From: Nitratireductor mangrovi
GTDB taxonomy: Bacteria > Pseudomonadota > Alphaproteobacteria > Rhizobiales > Rhizobiaceae
DNA: 64,000 bases
Direction of reading: 5' to 3'
Assembly: GCF_007922615.2 (NCBI RefSeq)
Contig: NZ_CP042301.2
Location: forward strand, 434,001 to 498,000
The notes beneath the pieces were generated by a model that saw nothing but the letters and a program-made list of their open reading frames with translations, did not search any database and was not told where the DNA came from. The translations under genes and the position numbers were made by a program. Below, in pieces: positions 36,740 through 45,124 of this stretch (position 1 is the stretch's first letter; each line of letters starts with the position of its first letter).

Positions 36740-37508
36740 CCGCCCGCCGTCAGGAGCCGCGGCGCTGGCCGAGGGCGTGGCCATGCTCGGCGGTACACTG
36801 GTGCGCAATCCGGTCCTGGTCGGCGGCACGACCGCATATCTGGTCGTGCTGAGCTACGTCTCGGCGAACGCGCTCTGGTACCAGCCGTACGCCCACCCGG
36901 AACCACTCCTACAGACCCGGGTCACCGTCGAACGCCGCGAGCCGCTGCCCGTGCCGACCAAGCGGGCCGCGCCGGAGGCCAAGGTCGCGACCAGTCCAGA
37001 AACGACAGCCTCGGTTCCAGCAGGCGAAGCGGCATCAGGCGATGAGACGGTTGCCAGGGTGCAGGAAATCCTCGCCCGCCTCGACCTCTATGCCGGCGCC
37101 ATCGACGGCCTCGACGGTCCGCTGACGCGCAAGGCGATCGAGCGTTACCAGACGCTGGTCGGGATGGAGAACGACGGCGTGATCAGCGAGGAACTGCTGC
37201 GTCATCTCAATGGTCCCTTGCCGGCGCAAAGAACGGCCGAGGCGGTGCCGAAGCCGGCCCCGCGCGCCGATGCCGCCGAGGCACGGGAAGAGCCGGCGGC
37301 GAAGGATGCGATCCCGCACGCCGAGATCATCAAGGTCCAGGCCGGTCTGCGTGCATTCGGCAATGAGGGCATCGAGCTCGACGGGATCGTGGGCGACAGG
37401 ACCAGCAGCGCGATCAAGGAATTCCAGTCGCTGTTCGGCCTTCCGGTGACCGGGCAGCCCGACGCCAGGCTGCTTGCCAAGATGACCGAGATCGGCTTGA
37501 CCAACTAG
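36714..37508 (+). CDS. Peptidoglycan-binding protein with two PG_binding_1 domains
   Basis: A 264-residue protein with one N-terminal membrane segment (NPVLVGGTTAYLVVLSYVSANAL), a proline/alanine-rich linker, and two peptidoglycan-binding repeats. The first is VARVQEILARLDLYAGAIDG near residues 113-132 with DGPLTRKAIERYQ after it. The second is KVQAGLRAFGNEGIELDGIVG with RTSSAIKEFQ. It starts inside the 3' end of the histidine kinase gene (26-base overlap) and is therefore probably co-expressed with it. Likely anchors or senses the cell wall. Confidence 0.85.
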   Translation: MKRSASSRSRPPSGAAALAEGVAMLGGTLVRNPVLVGGTTAYLVVLSYVSANALWYQPYAHPEPLLQTRVTVERREPLPVPTKRAAPEAKVATSPETTASVPAGEAASGDETVARVQEILARLDLYAGAIDGLDGPLTRKAIERYQTLVGMENDGVISEELLRHLNGPLPAQRTAEAVPKPAPRADAAEAREEPAAKDAIPHAEIIKVQAGLRAFGNEGIELDGIVGDRTSSAIKEFQSLFGLPVTGQPDARLLAKMTEIGLTN

Positions 37509-37570
37509 CCGTCCTTGCGCACAAGGCGATGGCGGCGGACGTCGTCGCCAAAGCCTGCAGGTGGCTCGGC

Positions 37571-37912
37571 ATGCGGCTCAGATCCGACATTTTTGTTGCC
37601 GCGCTGACCAAGCGCGCGTTCGCGGCCGGCGGTTTCGCGGCAGTGCTGAACAGGGGCGCGTCCGAGGCGGGCGCGATCTTCGTGGTGTTCCGCGACCGCC
37701 TTGGCGGCGCAACGCTGTACGGACCGGCGCCACAGACCGGATATGCCGACAACCAGGCTTCGCGGCTTTTCGCGCAAGCAGGCGCGGAACTGGATGAGGA
37801 AGCGCTCGGCAAGAAACTCGAGCGCGAACTGCGCTTCGATCCGGACGCCTGGGTAGTGGAACTGGAGGTAGGCCTCGCCGCCGATCAGCTGATCGACGTC
37901 ATGACGCCCTGA
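37571..37912 (+). CDS. DUF1491 family protein
   Basis: A 113-residue protein matching DUF1491: it begins MRLRSDIFVAALTKRAFAAG, continues GASEAGAIFVVFRDRLGGATLYGPAPQ, and ends ELRFDPDAWVVELE. Function unknown. The start at 37571 is preferred over 37529 because AGGTGG lies 7 bases upstream and family members start MRLRSD. The last 14 bases overlap the convergent DUF2336 gene. Confidence 0.82.
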   Translation: MRLRSDIFVAALTKRAFAAGGFAAVLNRGASEAGAIFVVFRDRLGGATLYGPAPQTGYADNQASRLFAQAGAELDEEALGKKLERELRFDPDAWVVELEVGLAADQLIDVMTP

Positions 37913-38828
37913 GGCCGCTGATGCCGGTCGTGCCGCGCCATCCGGCGACCCTGCGGGCTGCTTCTTCATGGCCGATTGAGCGGTACTGTTCGAGGAAGGC
38001 GCGAATTTTCTGCGGGCGCGCGAAGCGCCACGGCGAGGCGGCGCACACAAGCAGGAAGGCGCGTTCTTCGGGCAGGTCGAGATAGCGCAGCGCGGCGAGT
38101 AGATCGTCATAAGAGCGCGCCTCGACGATCAGACGCGCGGTGTCGTAGCCGATCGAGACGGCTTCGGCGAGGGCGGCGTAGATGCGGGTGCGATTGTCCG
38201 AAAGGACGCCTGCGCGCAGCGCCCTGAAGCCGTCGGGCCTGTCCTGTCCGGCCTCCGCTCCCGTGCTCGCCGCGGGCGTGTTCCCGTTGCCCGACATGAT
38301 GGCAAGCAGTGCGCGCCGCGTCTCTTCCGCTGGTCCATGGCCAGGCTGCGAATGCGAGGCAACAGCCATGTCCTCGGCCTCGACCGGCGTTTCGGCCTGC
38401 AGCTCGGCCTCGGCAGACGCTTCGAGGGCAAGGATCAGCTGCATGATCGTCCGGTTGAGGCGCGGACGACGCTTGATAATGCGGGCATGTGCCAGCCCCT
38501 GGCGCGCCACGAGGCCGATCAGGTCGGCATCATTGAGAAGCGGCGAGCGGATCAGGAGCGGCGCGGCGATATCGGACGACGAATGGCAGAGCCGTTCGAT
38601 CAGCTGCCGCGGCGCGTAGGGCGAGTCGGAAAGGACGGCGGCGACATAGCGCAACGCGCCTGGCGAGACGCGGTCGAAAAGGGGAGCGGCAAGCTGGTCG
38701 AGCTGGAGGGTTTCGCGCCGGGTCGGCCGTGTCAGGGAGGAAAACGCCGACACCGCGGCCCGCAGCAGGCGCTCCGGATGGCCGGTTTCGCCACGATTCT
38801 CGATCCGCCTGAAATCCGCTGCGGTCAC
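37899..38828 (-). CDS. DUF2336 domain-containing protein
   Basis: A 309-residue, all-helical, HEAT-like protein of the alphaproteobacterial DUF2336 family. Recognisable segments are RRETLQLDQLAAPLFDRVSPGALRYVA, LRSGER-like IRSPLLNDADLIGLVARQGL, and a C-terminal FLLVCAASPWRFARPQKIRAFL. Function is not established. A GTG start at 38828 is chosen over a TTG at 38834. It is divergent from the small gene at 38989, with a CtrA-like box between them. Confidence 0.75.
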   Translation of the reverse strand: MTAADFRRIENRGETGHPERLLRAAVSAFSSLTRPTRRETLQLDQLAAPLFDRVSPGALRYVAAVLSDSPYAPRQLIERLCHSSSDIAAPLLIRSPLLNDADLIGLVARQGLAHARIIKRRPRLNRTIMQLILALEASAEAELQAETPVEAEDMAVASHSQPGHGPAEETRRALLAIMSGNGNTPAASTGAEAGQDRPDGFRALRAGVLSDNRTRIYAALAEAVSIGYDTARLIVEARSYDDLLAALRYLDLPEERAFLLVCAASPWRFARPQKIRAFLEQYRSIGHEEAARRVAGWRGTTGISGLRAS

Positions 38829-38902
38829 TGCCAACGCCTACGCCACAAAACAAACACCCCGGGCAATGCCGGCCCGGACGCGCTGAAGCTAGCAGCGATG
38901 TG

Positions 38903-38918
38903 TTAGCAAGCTGTTAAC
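38903..38918. promoter_or_regulatory. CtrA-like binding site (TTAG-N7-TTAAC)
   Basis: TTAG, seven bases, TTAAC. This differs by one base from the full CtrA consensus TTAA-N7-TTAAC. It lies 75 bases upstream of the DUF2336 start and 71 bases upstream of the divergent small gene, a normal regulatory position. The assignment is by consensus only. Confidence 0.5.
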
Positions 38919-38988
38919 CCTATGGTCGGCAGATTGGGAATCACAACGTCGTACGCGTGCTCATTCGTATCCACCGGAACGCAGAGCC

Positions 38989-39171
38989 ATGACGAAAATC
39001 CTGACCTTCAAGCCGCGCGCCGGCAACGCCGACAATAAGCGTCCCGTGCCGACGGAGCCGGCCGAGATCGTCGTCTTTCCCGGCGTGCGCTACGAACGCC
39101 GCAACGAAACCCTTGCCCAGGTGGCGCGCAAGGGCGGCCCGAAACGACGACCGCCGGCCGCGCTGACCTGA
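38989..39171 (+). CDS. Small conserved-looking hypothetical protein
   Basis: A 60-residue basic protein (TKILTFKPRAGN at the start, then EIVVFPGVRYERRNETLA, and a KGGPKRRPP tail). The VVFPGVRYER core looks like a real protein rather than a shadow: no larger gene overlaps it and the frame is open only here. No membrane segment and no known domain. Convergent with trcR, 41 bases apart. Confidence 0.55.
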   Translation: MTKILTFKPRAGNADNKRPVPTEPAEIVVFPGVRYERRNETLAQVARKGGPKRRPPAALT

Positions 39172-39212
39172 GGCCGGCGCACGCGCTGTGGCGGCGGCCA
39201 GAGGGCCGGCCG

Positions 39213-39911
39213 CTACTCCTCGTCGGCGGGCGGGGTCGTGGTCTTGAGTGACGACAGCTTGGCAAAGACGGCATCGGCGTCGAGCTCGTCGTCGTCCTTT
39301 TTCGGCTCGGGCGCCTTTTCCTCGACCGGCAGCGATTCGGTCGCCGAGGCCGGCAACAGCGTGTCGCCGACCGGCTGCTGCGGCTGAACCCCGCGCGAGG
39401 CGCGCTGGACTTCCAGATCGAGATCGATCTGCGAGCAGAGCCCGAGCGTGACCGGGTCCATCGGCTGCAGATTGGCAGAATTCCAGTGCGTCCGGTTGCG
39501 GATCTGCTCGATGGTCGACTTGGTGGTGCCGACCAGGCGCGAAATCTGCGCGTCCTTCAGTTCCGGATGATTGCGCACCAGCCACAGGATGGCATTGGGA
39601 CGGTCCTGGCGCTTGGAAAGTGGCGTGTAGCGCGGGCCGCGACGCTTCTTTTCGGGAATGCGCACCTTCGGCTCGGAGAGTTTGGGACGGTAGCCCGAAT
39701 CCGCCTCCGCGCGGGCGATCTCCTCGCGCGACAGCTGGCCGGTGGAGACGGGGTCCATGCCCTTGATGCCCTGCGCGGCGTCGCCGTCGGCGATCGCCTT
39801 CACCTCGAGCGGGTGCAACTGGCAGAACTGGGCGATCTGGTCGAAGGTCATCGCCGTGTTGTCGACGAGCCAGACGGCGGTCGCTTTCGGCATGAGCAGC
39901 TGATTGGCCAT
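39213..39911 (-). CDS. trcR: Cell cycle transcriptional regulator TrcR (DUF1013)
   Basis: A 232-residue protein of the DUF1013 family, annotated in Caulobacter-type bacteria as a cell-cycle transcription regulator. The N-terminal half is typical (PKATAVWLVDNTAMTFDQIAQFC, then PLEVKAIADGDAAQGIKGMDP). A helix-turn-helix-like part follows (AILWLVRNHPELKDAQISRL, then GTTKSTIEQIRNRTHWN). The C-terminal tail is acidic and disordered. The ATG at 39911 has AGGA about 10 bases upstream. Confidence 0.88.
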   Translation of the reverse strand: MANQLLMPKATAVWLVDNTAMTFDQIAQFCQLHPLEVKAIADGDAAQGIKGMDPVSTGQLSREEIARAEADSGYRPKLSEPKVRIPEKKRRGPRYTPLSKRQDRPNAILWLVRNHPELKDAQISRLVGTTKSTIEQIRNRTHWNSANLQPMDPVTLGLCSQIDLDLEVQRASRGVQPQQPVGDTLLPASATESLPVEEKAPEPKKDDDELDADAVFAKLSSLKTTTPPADEE

Positions 39912-40055
39912 GAGAACAATATCCTTTCTTCGCCCGCGTCCCTGGCGCGGGCGGTGGTTCAAGCCACCATTTGGGGAATTTCGGCCACGCCTATACCGCG
40001 ATCCGCGACGTTTCGCAACGTTTTGCGCGCGTTCTGCAAGCCTTTGTGGCGCGGC

Positions 40056-40601
40056 TCAGCGGGGCTCGCAGCGCGCCGATTCGAAGAAGGCCTCTATAAC
40101 AGGCACAAAGGTCGGATCGGGGCGGAAGGTGCGCACGACGATGATGCCGAGATCGTCCTCGACCTCGATGATGGTGGCGCCGTCCATATCCTCCGGCAGG
40201 CCCTTGCGCAGCTCGAGCATGCGCGCCGGCGAGACCAGCGCGATGTCGAGCGCGCCATCGGAGGCCGAGCGGTCGTTGAGGTTGTAGACGTTGTGGCCGC
40301 GGCGGTTGTAGACGGAGACCGACCAGAACAGCGCCGGCGCGCTCGCCGACAGGCGTGCGCCGCCATCGCCGGCGAGGTCGAAACGGCAGGCGGCGGCGGC
40401 AATGAAGGGGTCAGGCGCGCGCCCGCCCCTGGAACGCGGTGAGCCGCCGGGCAGCCGCACCAGCTCGAACAGGTCACCGTCGCGTGACAGCGTCGACCAG
40501 GCGTCCTGCGCCGAATAGGCCGGCACGAGCAGAAGCACCGCGATGTGCACAATGGCCGCGCCGACCAGCCCGACGAGGATCGCATAGCCGAACCTAAGCA
40601 T
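40056..40601 (-). CDS. DUF1254-like membrane-anchored protein
   Basis: A 181-residue protein with one N-terminal membrane helix (FGYAILVGLVGAAIVHIAVLLLVPAY) and a periplasmic beta-rich domain (APALFWSVSVYNRRGHNVYNLND, then DDLGIIVVRTFRPDPTFVPVI). It overlaps the upstream DUF1214 gene by 8 bases (ATGCTTAG). In many rhizobia these two small proteins form a conserved pair corresponding to the two halves of larger DUF1254-DUF1214 proteins. Function unknown. Confidence 0.72.
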   Translation of the reverse strand: MLRFGYAILVGLVGAAIVHIAVLLLVPAYSAQDAWSTLSRDGDLFELVRLPGGSPRSRGGRAPDPFIAAAACRFDLAGDGGARLSASAPALFWSVSVYNRRGHNVYNLNDRSASDGALDIALVSPARMLELRKGLPEDMDGATIIEVEDDLGIIVVRTFRPDPTFVPVIEAFFESARCEPR

Positions 40602-41181
40602 CGCAGCCGGTCCGGTAGATCCGCGGCATCTCGATGTCGCGTTCGTCGGCGCCGTTGGCGACCGGCGTGTCGTAAAGCGTCAGCACCAGCACCATGTCGC
40701 CAACGCCTTCGAGTGGCAGCCAGTTGCCGGGGGCCGGGTGGCGGCCGACCGCGATGTCGAAGGAATTGTCGGCGCGGCGCAGGACCTGGCGCGAATGCAG
40801 GCCGGCGACGCGGGCGGTGCGCTCGCCCTGGGTCGGCGAGCGCACCCGGTCGGCAGCATAGAGCGTCCAGAAGCGCGCCACTGGCACCGTGCCTTCGAGG
40901 CGGTAGGCGCAGTTGCGCCGCAGCGTCTGACCGGAAGAGTCGCTGTCAGCGAGGAAATAGAGGCCCTCGGCGCGGCCAAGCGGCAGTTCGGCGTCACGTG
41001 CGAACCGCGCCTTGCCGTAGGGGTCGATGTCGGGCGTGCCACTGTCGGGGTAGGCAGTCCAGCGGCCGACGGTCAGCGTGCCGACGCCGTCGATCGTGTT
41101 GAGCGCCAGCCACACCGAGCCGGCGCCGCCGCCGATCGCGATCGCCACGGCAACCGCGACGAGGAAAGCGGTGCGGATCAT
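40594..41181 (-). CDS. DUF1214 domain-containing protein
   Basis: A 195-residue protein with one N-terminal membrane segment (TAFLVAVAVAIAIGGGAGSVWLAL) and the DUF1214 fold: DPYGKARFARDAELPLGRAEGLYF, ARFWTLYAADRV and a C-terminal LEGVGDMVLVLTLYDTPV. Probably periplasmic and a partner of the overlapping DUF1254-like gene. Function unknown. PBP1A ends 73 bases upstream on the same strand. Confidence 0.8.
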   Translation of the reverse strand: MIRTAFLVAVAVAIAIGGGAGSVWLALNTIDGVGTLTVGRWTAYPDSGTPDIDPYGKARFARDAELPLGRAEGLYFLADSDSSGQTLRRNCAYRLEGTVPVARFWTLYAADRVRSPTQGERTARVAGLHSRQVLRRADNSFDIAVGRHPAPGNWLPLEGVGDMVLVLTLYDTPVANGADERDIEMPRIYRTGCDA

Positions 41182-41254
41182 GCCGGGCGCGCCCGGCCGG
41201 CCGGACGGGGCCGCAGCACTTCAGGGTGTTGCAGTCGCGGCATCAGGGTCTGCG

Positions 41255-43399
41255 TCACAGGGAGGAAAGCGTATCGCGCTCGCTCGCGACCCGGATCGGG
41301 GCGGCCTCGCGGAACAGGCGCGTCATCTCTCGCAGCACCCGGGTGGTGGCGGCCGACATCACCGGCGGACGCTCGTCCTCGGCCTCGCCCTCGGCCGTGT
41401 CGGCCTCGGCGACCAGCTCCGGCTCTTCCTTTTCAAGGAACGGGTTCTCGATGCCGGGGATGGGCTTCAGCTCGACATTCTGGTGCGCATAGGTCATCAA
41501 CCGCTGCCAGGTCATGGCCGGCAGCGAGCCGCCGGTCATGTTGCGGGTCGGGGTGTAGTCGTCATTGCCGAGCCAGACGGCGGTTGTGTAGTTCCCGGTA
41601 TAGCCGACGAACCAGGCGTCCTTGTAGGCCTGCGTGGTGCCGGTCTTGCCGGCGCTGCGGATGCCCTCGAGCGCGGAACGGCGGGCCGTGCCGATCTCTG
41701 GTACCTGGACCAGGATCGAGTTCATCGCCGATACCGCCTGCTCCGAAAGCACGCGCTCGGGCTCGGGCGCGTCCTTGCGCCAGTCATAGATGACGTCGCC
41801 CGAATGGGTGAGCAACTGCGTGATGCCGTGGCGGGTGCCGGCGAAGCCGCCATTGGCAAACACGTTATAGCCGGTCGCCTGGTCGAGCACGGTCAGGCCC
41901 GAGGTTCCCAGAACCATGGTCTTGTCGGAAAAGACCGGCGATTCGACGCCCATCTTCTCGGCCAGTTCCTTGATCGGTTTGATTCCGAGATGCTGCTTGG
42001 CGAGCCGCACCGGCACCGTGTTGATCGACTTGATGAGCGCGGTCGACAGCGTGACGCGGCCGCGATAGCCGCGCGAATAGTTCTTCGGCGACCAGTTGCC
42101 CCAGCTGATCGGGCCGTCGACGATGGCCGTGTCGGGCGTAAAGCCGTTTTCCATCGCGGCGGCGTAGACATAGGGCTTGAACGACGAGCCGACCTGGCGC
42201 TGGGCGCGTGTGGCGCGGTTGAACTGGCTGGTGCCGTAGTCGCGGCCGCCGACGATGGCGCGCACGGCGCCGTTGTTTTCCATGACCACGATGGCGCCCT
42301 GGCCAACGCCATAATCCTTGCCGTACTGGCGCAGATGGTATTCGAGCGCCTCCTCGGCGGCGGCCTGGATGTTCATGTCGATGGTGGTGCGGGCCACCAG
42401 CGCATGGGTCGGTGCGTTGGCGGCGATGCGCCGGACCTCGTCGAACACCCAGTCGAGGAAATAGTCGGGGTGCTGCTGGTTGTCGCGGTCGACCACGCCG
42501 GCCGGGTCGCGGCGTGCCGCGATCACCTGGCCCTCGGTCATGAACTCGGCCTCGACCAGATTGGTGAGCACCTCGTTGGCGCGCGAGCGGGCGGCCGGCA
42601 GGTTGATGTGCGGCGCGTAGCGGGCAGGCGCCTTGAACAGGCCGGCGAGCATCGCCGCCTCGGCCAGATTGACGTCCTTGATGGCCTTGTCGAAATAGAA
42701 GTCGGCCGCGGCCGCGATGCCGAAGGTGCCGCCGCCCATATAGGCGCGGTCGAGATAAAGCTGCAGGATCTCCTTCTTGGAGAGGTTCATCTCCAGCCAG
42801 ACGGCCAGGAACGCCTCCTTGACCTTGCGTTCGATGGTCCGTTCGTTGCTGAGGAACAGGTTCTTGGCCAACTGCTGGGTGATGGTCGAGCCGCCCTGGA
42901 CCACCGAGTTGGCGCGCACGTTCTCGGTCATGGCGCGCAGGAGGCCGAGGAAGTCGATGCCGTAATGATCGAAGAAGCGCCGGTCCTCGGTCGCCAGCAC
43001 GGACTTCACGACATGGTCGGGGATTTCGTCGACCGGCACCGAATCGCGCTGGATGATACCGCGTTGGCCGATCTCGTTGCCGTAGCGGTCCAGAACGGTG
43101 ACCGCGAAATCGGCCTGGGCGCGCCAGTCGCCGGCGGTCTCCTCGAAGGCCGGCATGGCGAGCGCCAGCAGCACCACCGAACCGGCGGCGCCGAGGGTGA
43201 AGCTCTCGCTCAGCAGTTCGAAGATGCCACGACGCCAGCCATAGACGCGGAAGCGGCGGAAGAAGATGGTGACCGATTCCCAGAATTCGCCCGCCTTGAA
43301 CCCCGCCTCATAAAGCGTGGAATCGATCCAGGCGTCGATTTCGAGCAGTTTCGACGTGCGGGGCGCGCGCGACTTCTTCCGTTCGAAAGGGTTTTCCAT
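41255..43399 (-). CDS. Penicillin-binding protein 1A family (bifunctional glycosyltransferase/transpeptidase)
   Basis: A 714-residue class A PBP that polymerises and cross-links peptidoglycan at the inner membrane. A cytoplasmic N-terminus and one membrane segment (TLGAAGSVVLLALAMPAF) precede the GT51 domain, with the catalytic Glu in VLATEDRRFFDHYGID and QGGSTITQQLAKN. The transpeptidase domain has the active Ser in VGSSFKPYVYAAAM (SxxK), SIN in IKSINTVPV, and KTGTT. The C-terminal tail is acidic and disordered. The neighbouring small membrane proteins show no wall-specific motif. Confidence 0.94.
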   Translation of the reverse strand: MENPFERKKSRAPRTSKLLEIDAWIDSTLYEAGFKAGEFWESVTIFFRRFRVYGWRRGIFELLSESFTLGAAGSVVLLALAMPAFEETAGDWRAQADFAVTVLDRYGNEIGQRGIIQRDSVPVDEIPDHVVKSVLATEDRRFFDHYGIDFLGLLRAMTENVRANSVVQGGSTITQQLAKNLFLSNERTIERKVKEAFLAVWLEMNLSKKEILQLYLDRAYMGGGTFGIAAAADFYFDKAIKDVNLAEAAMLAGLFKAPARYAPHINLPAARSRANEVLTNLVEAEFMTEGQVIAARRDPAGVVDRDNQQHPDYFLDWVFDEVRRIAANAPTHALVARTTIDMNIQAAAEEALEYHLRQYGKDYGVGQGAIVVMENNGAVRAIVGGRDYGTSQFNRATRAQRQVGSSFKPYVYAAAMENGFTPDTAIVDGPISWGNWSPKNYSRGYRGRVTLSTALIKSINTVPVRLAKQHLGIKPIKELAEKMGVESPVFSDKTMVLGTSGLTVLDQATGYNVFANGGFAGTRHGITQLLTHSGDVIYDWRKDAPEPERVLSEQAVSAMNSILVQVPEIGTARRSALEGIRSAGKTGTTQAYKDAWFVGYTGNYTTAVWLGNDDYTPTRNMTGGSLPAMTWQRLMTYAHQNVELKPIPGIENPFLEKEEPELVAEADTAEGEAEDERPPVMSAATTRVLREMTRLFREAAPIRVASERDTLSSL

Positions 43400-43620
43400 G
43401 CACTTGTTGCCTGTGGTCCGTCCGGCGCAGGAAGCTGCTTTCCCATGCGGGCAATTTCTGGGCGGCCCTCAAATTTAGCACCCCCATCTTTGCACCAAAG
43501 GCGGCGGGCCGCACAAGGAAAAACCGGGCCGGGCGTCGCGCCAATTGGCCTTAACGTAAAGGAGATAGGAAAGAATTCCACCTGACTGTGACGGAGTTCA
43601 CAGAGAGGTGGTATCCTGCA

Positions 43621-44121
43621 TCATGGCGGCGGAATGGCTCGGCGTCGACGTGATAATACTCGCAGTGCGCGACCCGCAAAACTACCGGAACATGCCCCGG
43701 TAACACCTGCAAACGCCACGGTGACAAGGATCATCTGGCGGAACTGAGGCGCCAGGTCGCTGACGACACCCGCCGCGAGGTTCGAAAAGAAGATCAACAT
43801 CAGGACGAAAAGGGTCACCCGGTCTCCTTGAAGCCGCTGATGCCGTCCGTGCTTGTGAAGGATCAGGTCATCCTGCCATCGAAAAGCGAACGCTGCGCCG
43901 ATGACATAGGCGCAGGCAAAGGCCAGCCAGTTTGCCGGGAAATGGGGCAGAGCATCAATTGCGTTGGCGGGCAGCAAGCCAAGCAACGGAGAAAACAAAT
44001 ATGGCATCACCGAGCTGTCTCGTGTCCGGGTAGACCACAGGCCGGCAGCCAGGAAGACCAGAAACACTGGCCATACCCAGATCGCGGCGTTCCTCCACAC
44101 GCCAATGCCAATATCGATCAT
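43621..44121 (-). CDS. Small integral membrane protein (DUF6622-like)
   Basis: A 166-residue protein with about five hydrophobic helices: IWVWPVFLVFLAAGLW, VMPYLFSPLLGLLPANAI, WLAFACAYVIGAAFAF, VTLFVLMLIFFSNLAAGVV and MILVTVAFAGVTGACSG, then a basic tail. No catalytic motif. The layout resembles small rhizobial DUF6622 proteins, with moderate confidence. The ribosome site is weak. It ends 222 bases from the PBP1A start and begins 142 bases before the insertion sequence. Confidence 0.6.
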   Translation of the reverse strand: MIDIGIGVWRNAAIWVWPVFLVFLAAGLWSTRTRDSSVMPYLFSPLLGLLPANAIDALPHFPANWLAFACAYVIGAAFAFRWQDDLILHKHGRHQRLQGDRVTLFVLMLIFFSNLAAGVVSDLAPQFRQMILVTVAFAGVTGACSGSFAGRALRVLSRRRRAIPPP

Positions 44122-44255
44122 TGAAATGCGCGCGCTGCCAATGCCGTGCCTTCATGCCGGCGCGCCGGCGAAGAGCAAGGTTGGTGAGCGCGGCCAAGGC
44201 GGACGCTCCACAGTCATCGGGGATGCATCGTCCGACTTCCTGTCAAGATTGTAGG

Positions 44256-44263
44256 AAAAAAAT
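44256..44263. repeat. Target-site duplication, left copy (AAAAAAAT)
   Basis: Eight bases AAAAAAAT directly outside the left inverted repeat of the IS1595-family element, identical to 46655-46662 on the other side. The length fits the family. Confidence 0.85.
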
Positions 44264-44287
44264 CCTAATTATGCACTTGACGTACCA
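44264..44287 (+). repeat. IS terminal inverted repeat, left
   Basis: 24 bases identical to the reverse complement of 46631-46654. The last base is also the first base of a possible small gene at 44287. Confidence 0.92.
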
Positions 44288-44478
44288 TGACCGAAGCATC
44301 TAAGGAATCAAGTCGACAGGCCGGCTTCTCAGTTTCGGAAGAAACTCACCGCAAGCTAGTTGGAATGATCGCCGCGAGGATCAGCGACTGGGAGTGGTCC
44401 TCCGACCTCGCTGATGATCTTGCTGAGGATATTTTGCGCGTTGTGCTCGCTGAAATTGCCCGAAACAATTTCACCTAA
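44287..44478 (+). CDS. Possible small passenger protein of the IS
   Basis: A 63-residue frame (start MTEASKESSRQAGFSVSEETH, then SDLADDLAEDILRVVLAEIA). It begins at the inner edge of the left inverted repeat and has no visible ribosome site. Its second half runs antisense to the end of the HEPN-like gene. It looks helical and acidic, but could be a chance frame. Confidence 0.3.
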   Translation: MTEASKESSRQAGFSVSEETHRKLVGMIAARISDWEWSSDLADDLAEDILRVVLAEIARNNFT

Positions 44479-44934
44479 ACGTGTGACGAACACGGCGTGA
44501 ACGAACAACTCCCGGCCTAATTGCAGCAGATTCTCGTGTGAGAACGTGTACGTAAACAGGCGTTCTTTGCCCTTCTTTCTCTTGGACAGACGAATTTCGA
44601 TGTCATCCCCTTGGAGGACGCCAGTCACATCTACGATGAGCCCGTGAGCGATCGCATTCCGTGCGTCTGCGAGGTGGTCGACGCGGTTCATGACGTTGTT
44701 CACGGTTTCGGTCAAAAACTGCCAATCCGGGTGGTCTCTGAAAAAACGGCGGATAAACTCGGTCTTCTTGGAAAAATTGCGCGGTTTCTCAAAGGGGTCA
44801 CTGGCGTCTAGGTAGTTCCTGATTACGGCCTCAAGAACGATCGTTACGGCGTTGTCGAGGTATGCTGACGATACGAAAATGCGCCCAACGCGGCGAGCAA
44901 ATTCATCGAAATCGGCGGAGGGTTCCTGGTCCAT
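44356..44934 (-). CDS. HEPN-like passenger protein of the IS
   Basis: A 192-residue helical protein. The segment LADARNAIAHGLIVDV contains the R-N-x3-H pattern of HEPN-type RNases and related helical-bundle proteins. An N-terminal helix (FARRVGRIFVSSAYLDNAVTIVL) is also typical. The ATG at 44934 is chosen; longer in-frame starts run antisense to another possible gene. It lies within the IS and is not needed for transposition, so it is cargo. Whether it is an RNase, a toxin or an antiphage protein cannot be read from sequence. Confidence 0.6.
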   Translation of the reverse strand: MDQEPSADFDEFARRVGRIFVSSAYLDNAVTIVLEAVIRNYLDASDPFEKPRNFSKKTEFIRRFFRDHPDWQFLTETVNNVMNRVDHLADARNAIAHGLIVDVTGVLQGDDIEIRLSKRKKGKERLFTYTFSHENLLQLGRELFVHAVFVTRLGEIVSGNFSEHNAQNILSKIISEVGGPLPVADPRGDHSN

Positions 44935-45124
44935 GCCTACTCCAAAAGACAAGTCCGACGAGGGAAAGGGCGACGAGATATTGCGCCGCCTGTTGAAAAC
45001 CCCTCCCGATCCGAAGACCGGGGGGAGTCGTCGCGATGAACGTAAGCAGCCGTTGCCGCCCGATTCGAGAACGGATGTTCCAGCCTCTACGACCGGCAAC
45101 AGCCCTCACGATACCAAGACTTAG
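44933..45124 (+). CDS. Possible small passenger protein, divergent from the HEPN-like gene
   Basis: A 63-residue, Pro/Lys/Asp-rich, probably disordered protein (DEGKGDEILRRLLKTPPDPK is the most structured part). Its ATG shares the CATG palindrome with the start codon of the divergent HEPN-like gene, so each gene's leader would lie within the other. The arrangement suggests paired expression or a chance frame. No family recognised. Confidence 0.4.
   Translation: MPTPKDKSDEGKGDEILRRLLKTPPDPKTGGSRRDERKQPLPPDSRTDVPASTTGNSPHDTKT

Noticed and set aside
41078..43585. An 835-codon plus-strand frame opposite PBP1A
   Set aside because: Shadow of the PBP gene, whose catalytic motifs on the other strand are complete; no ribosome site.
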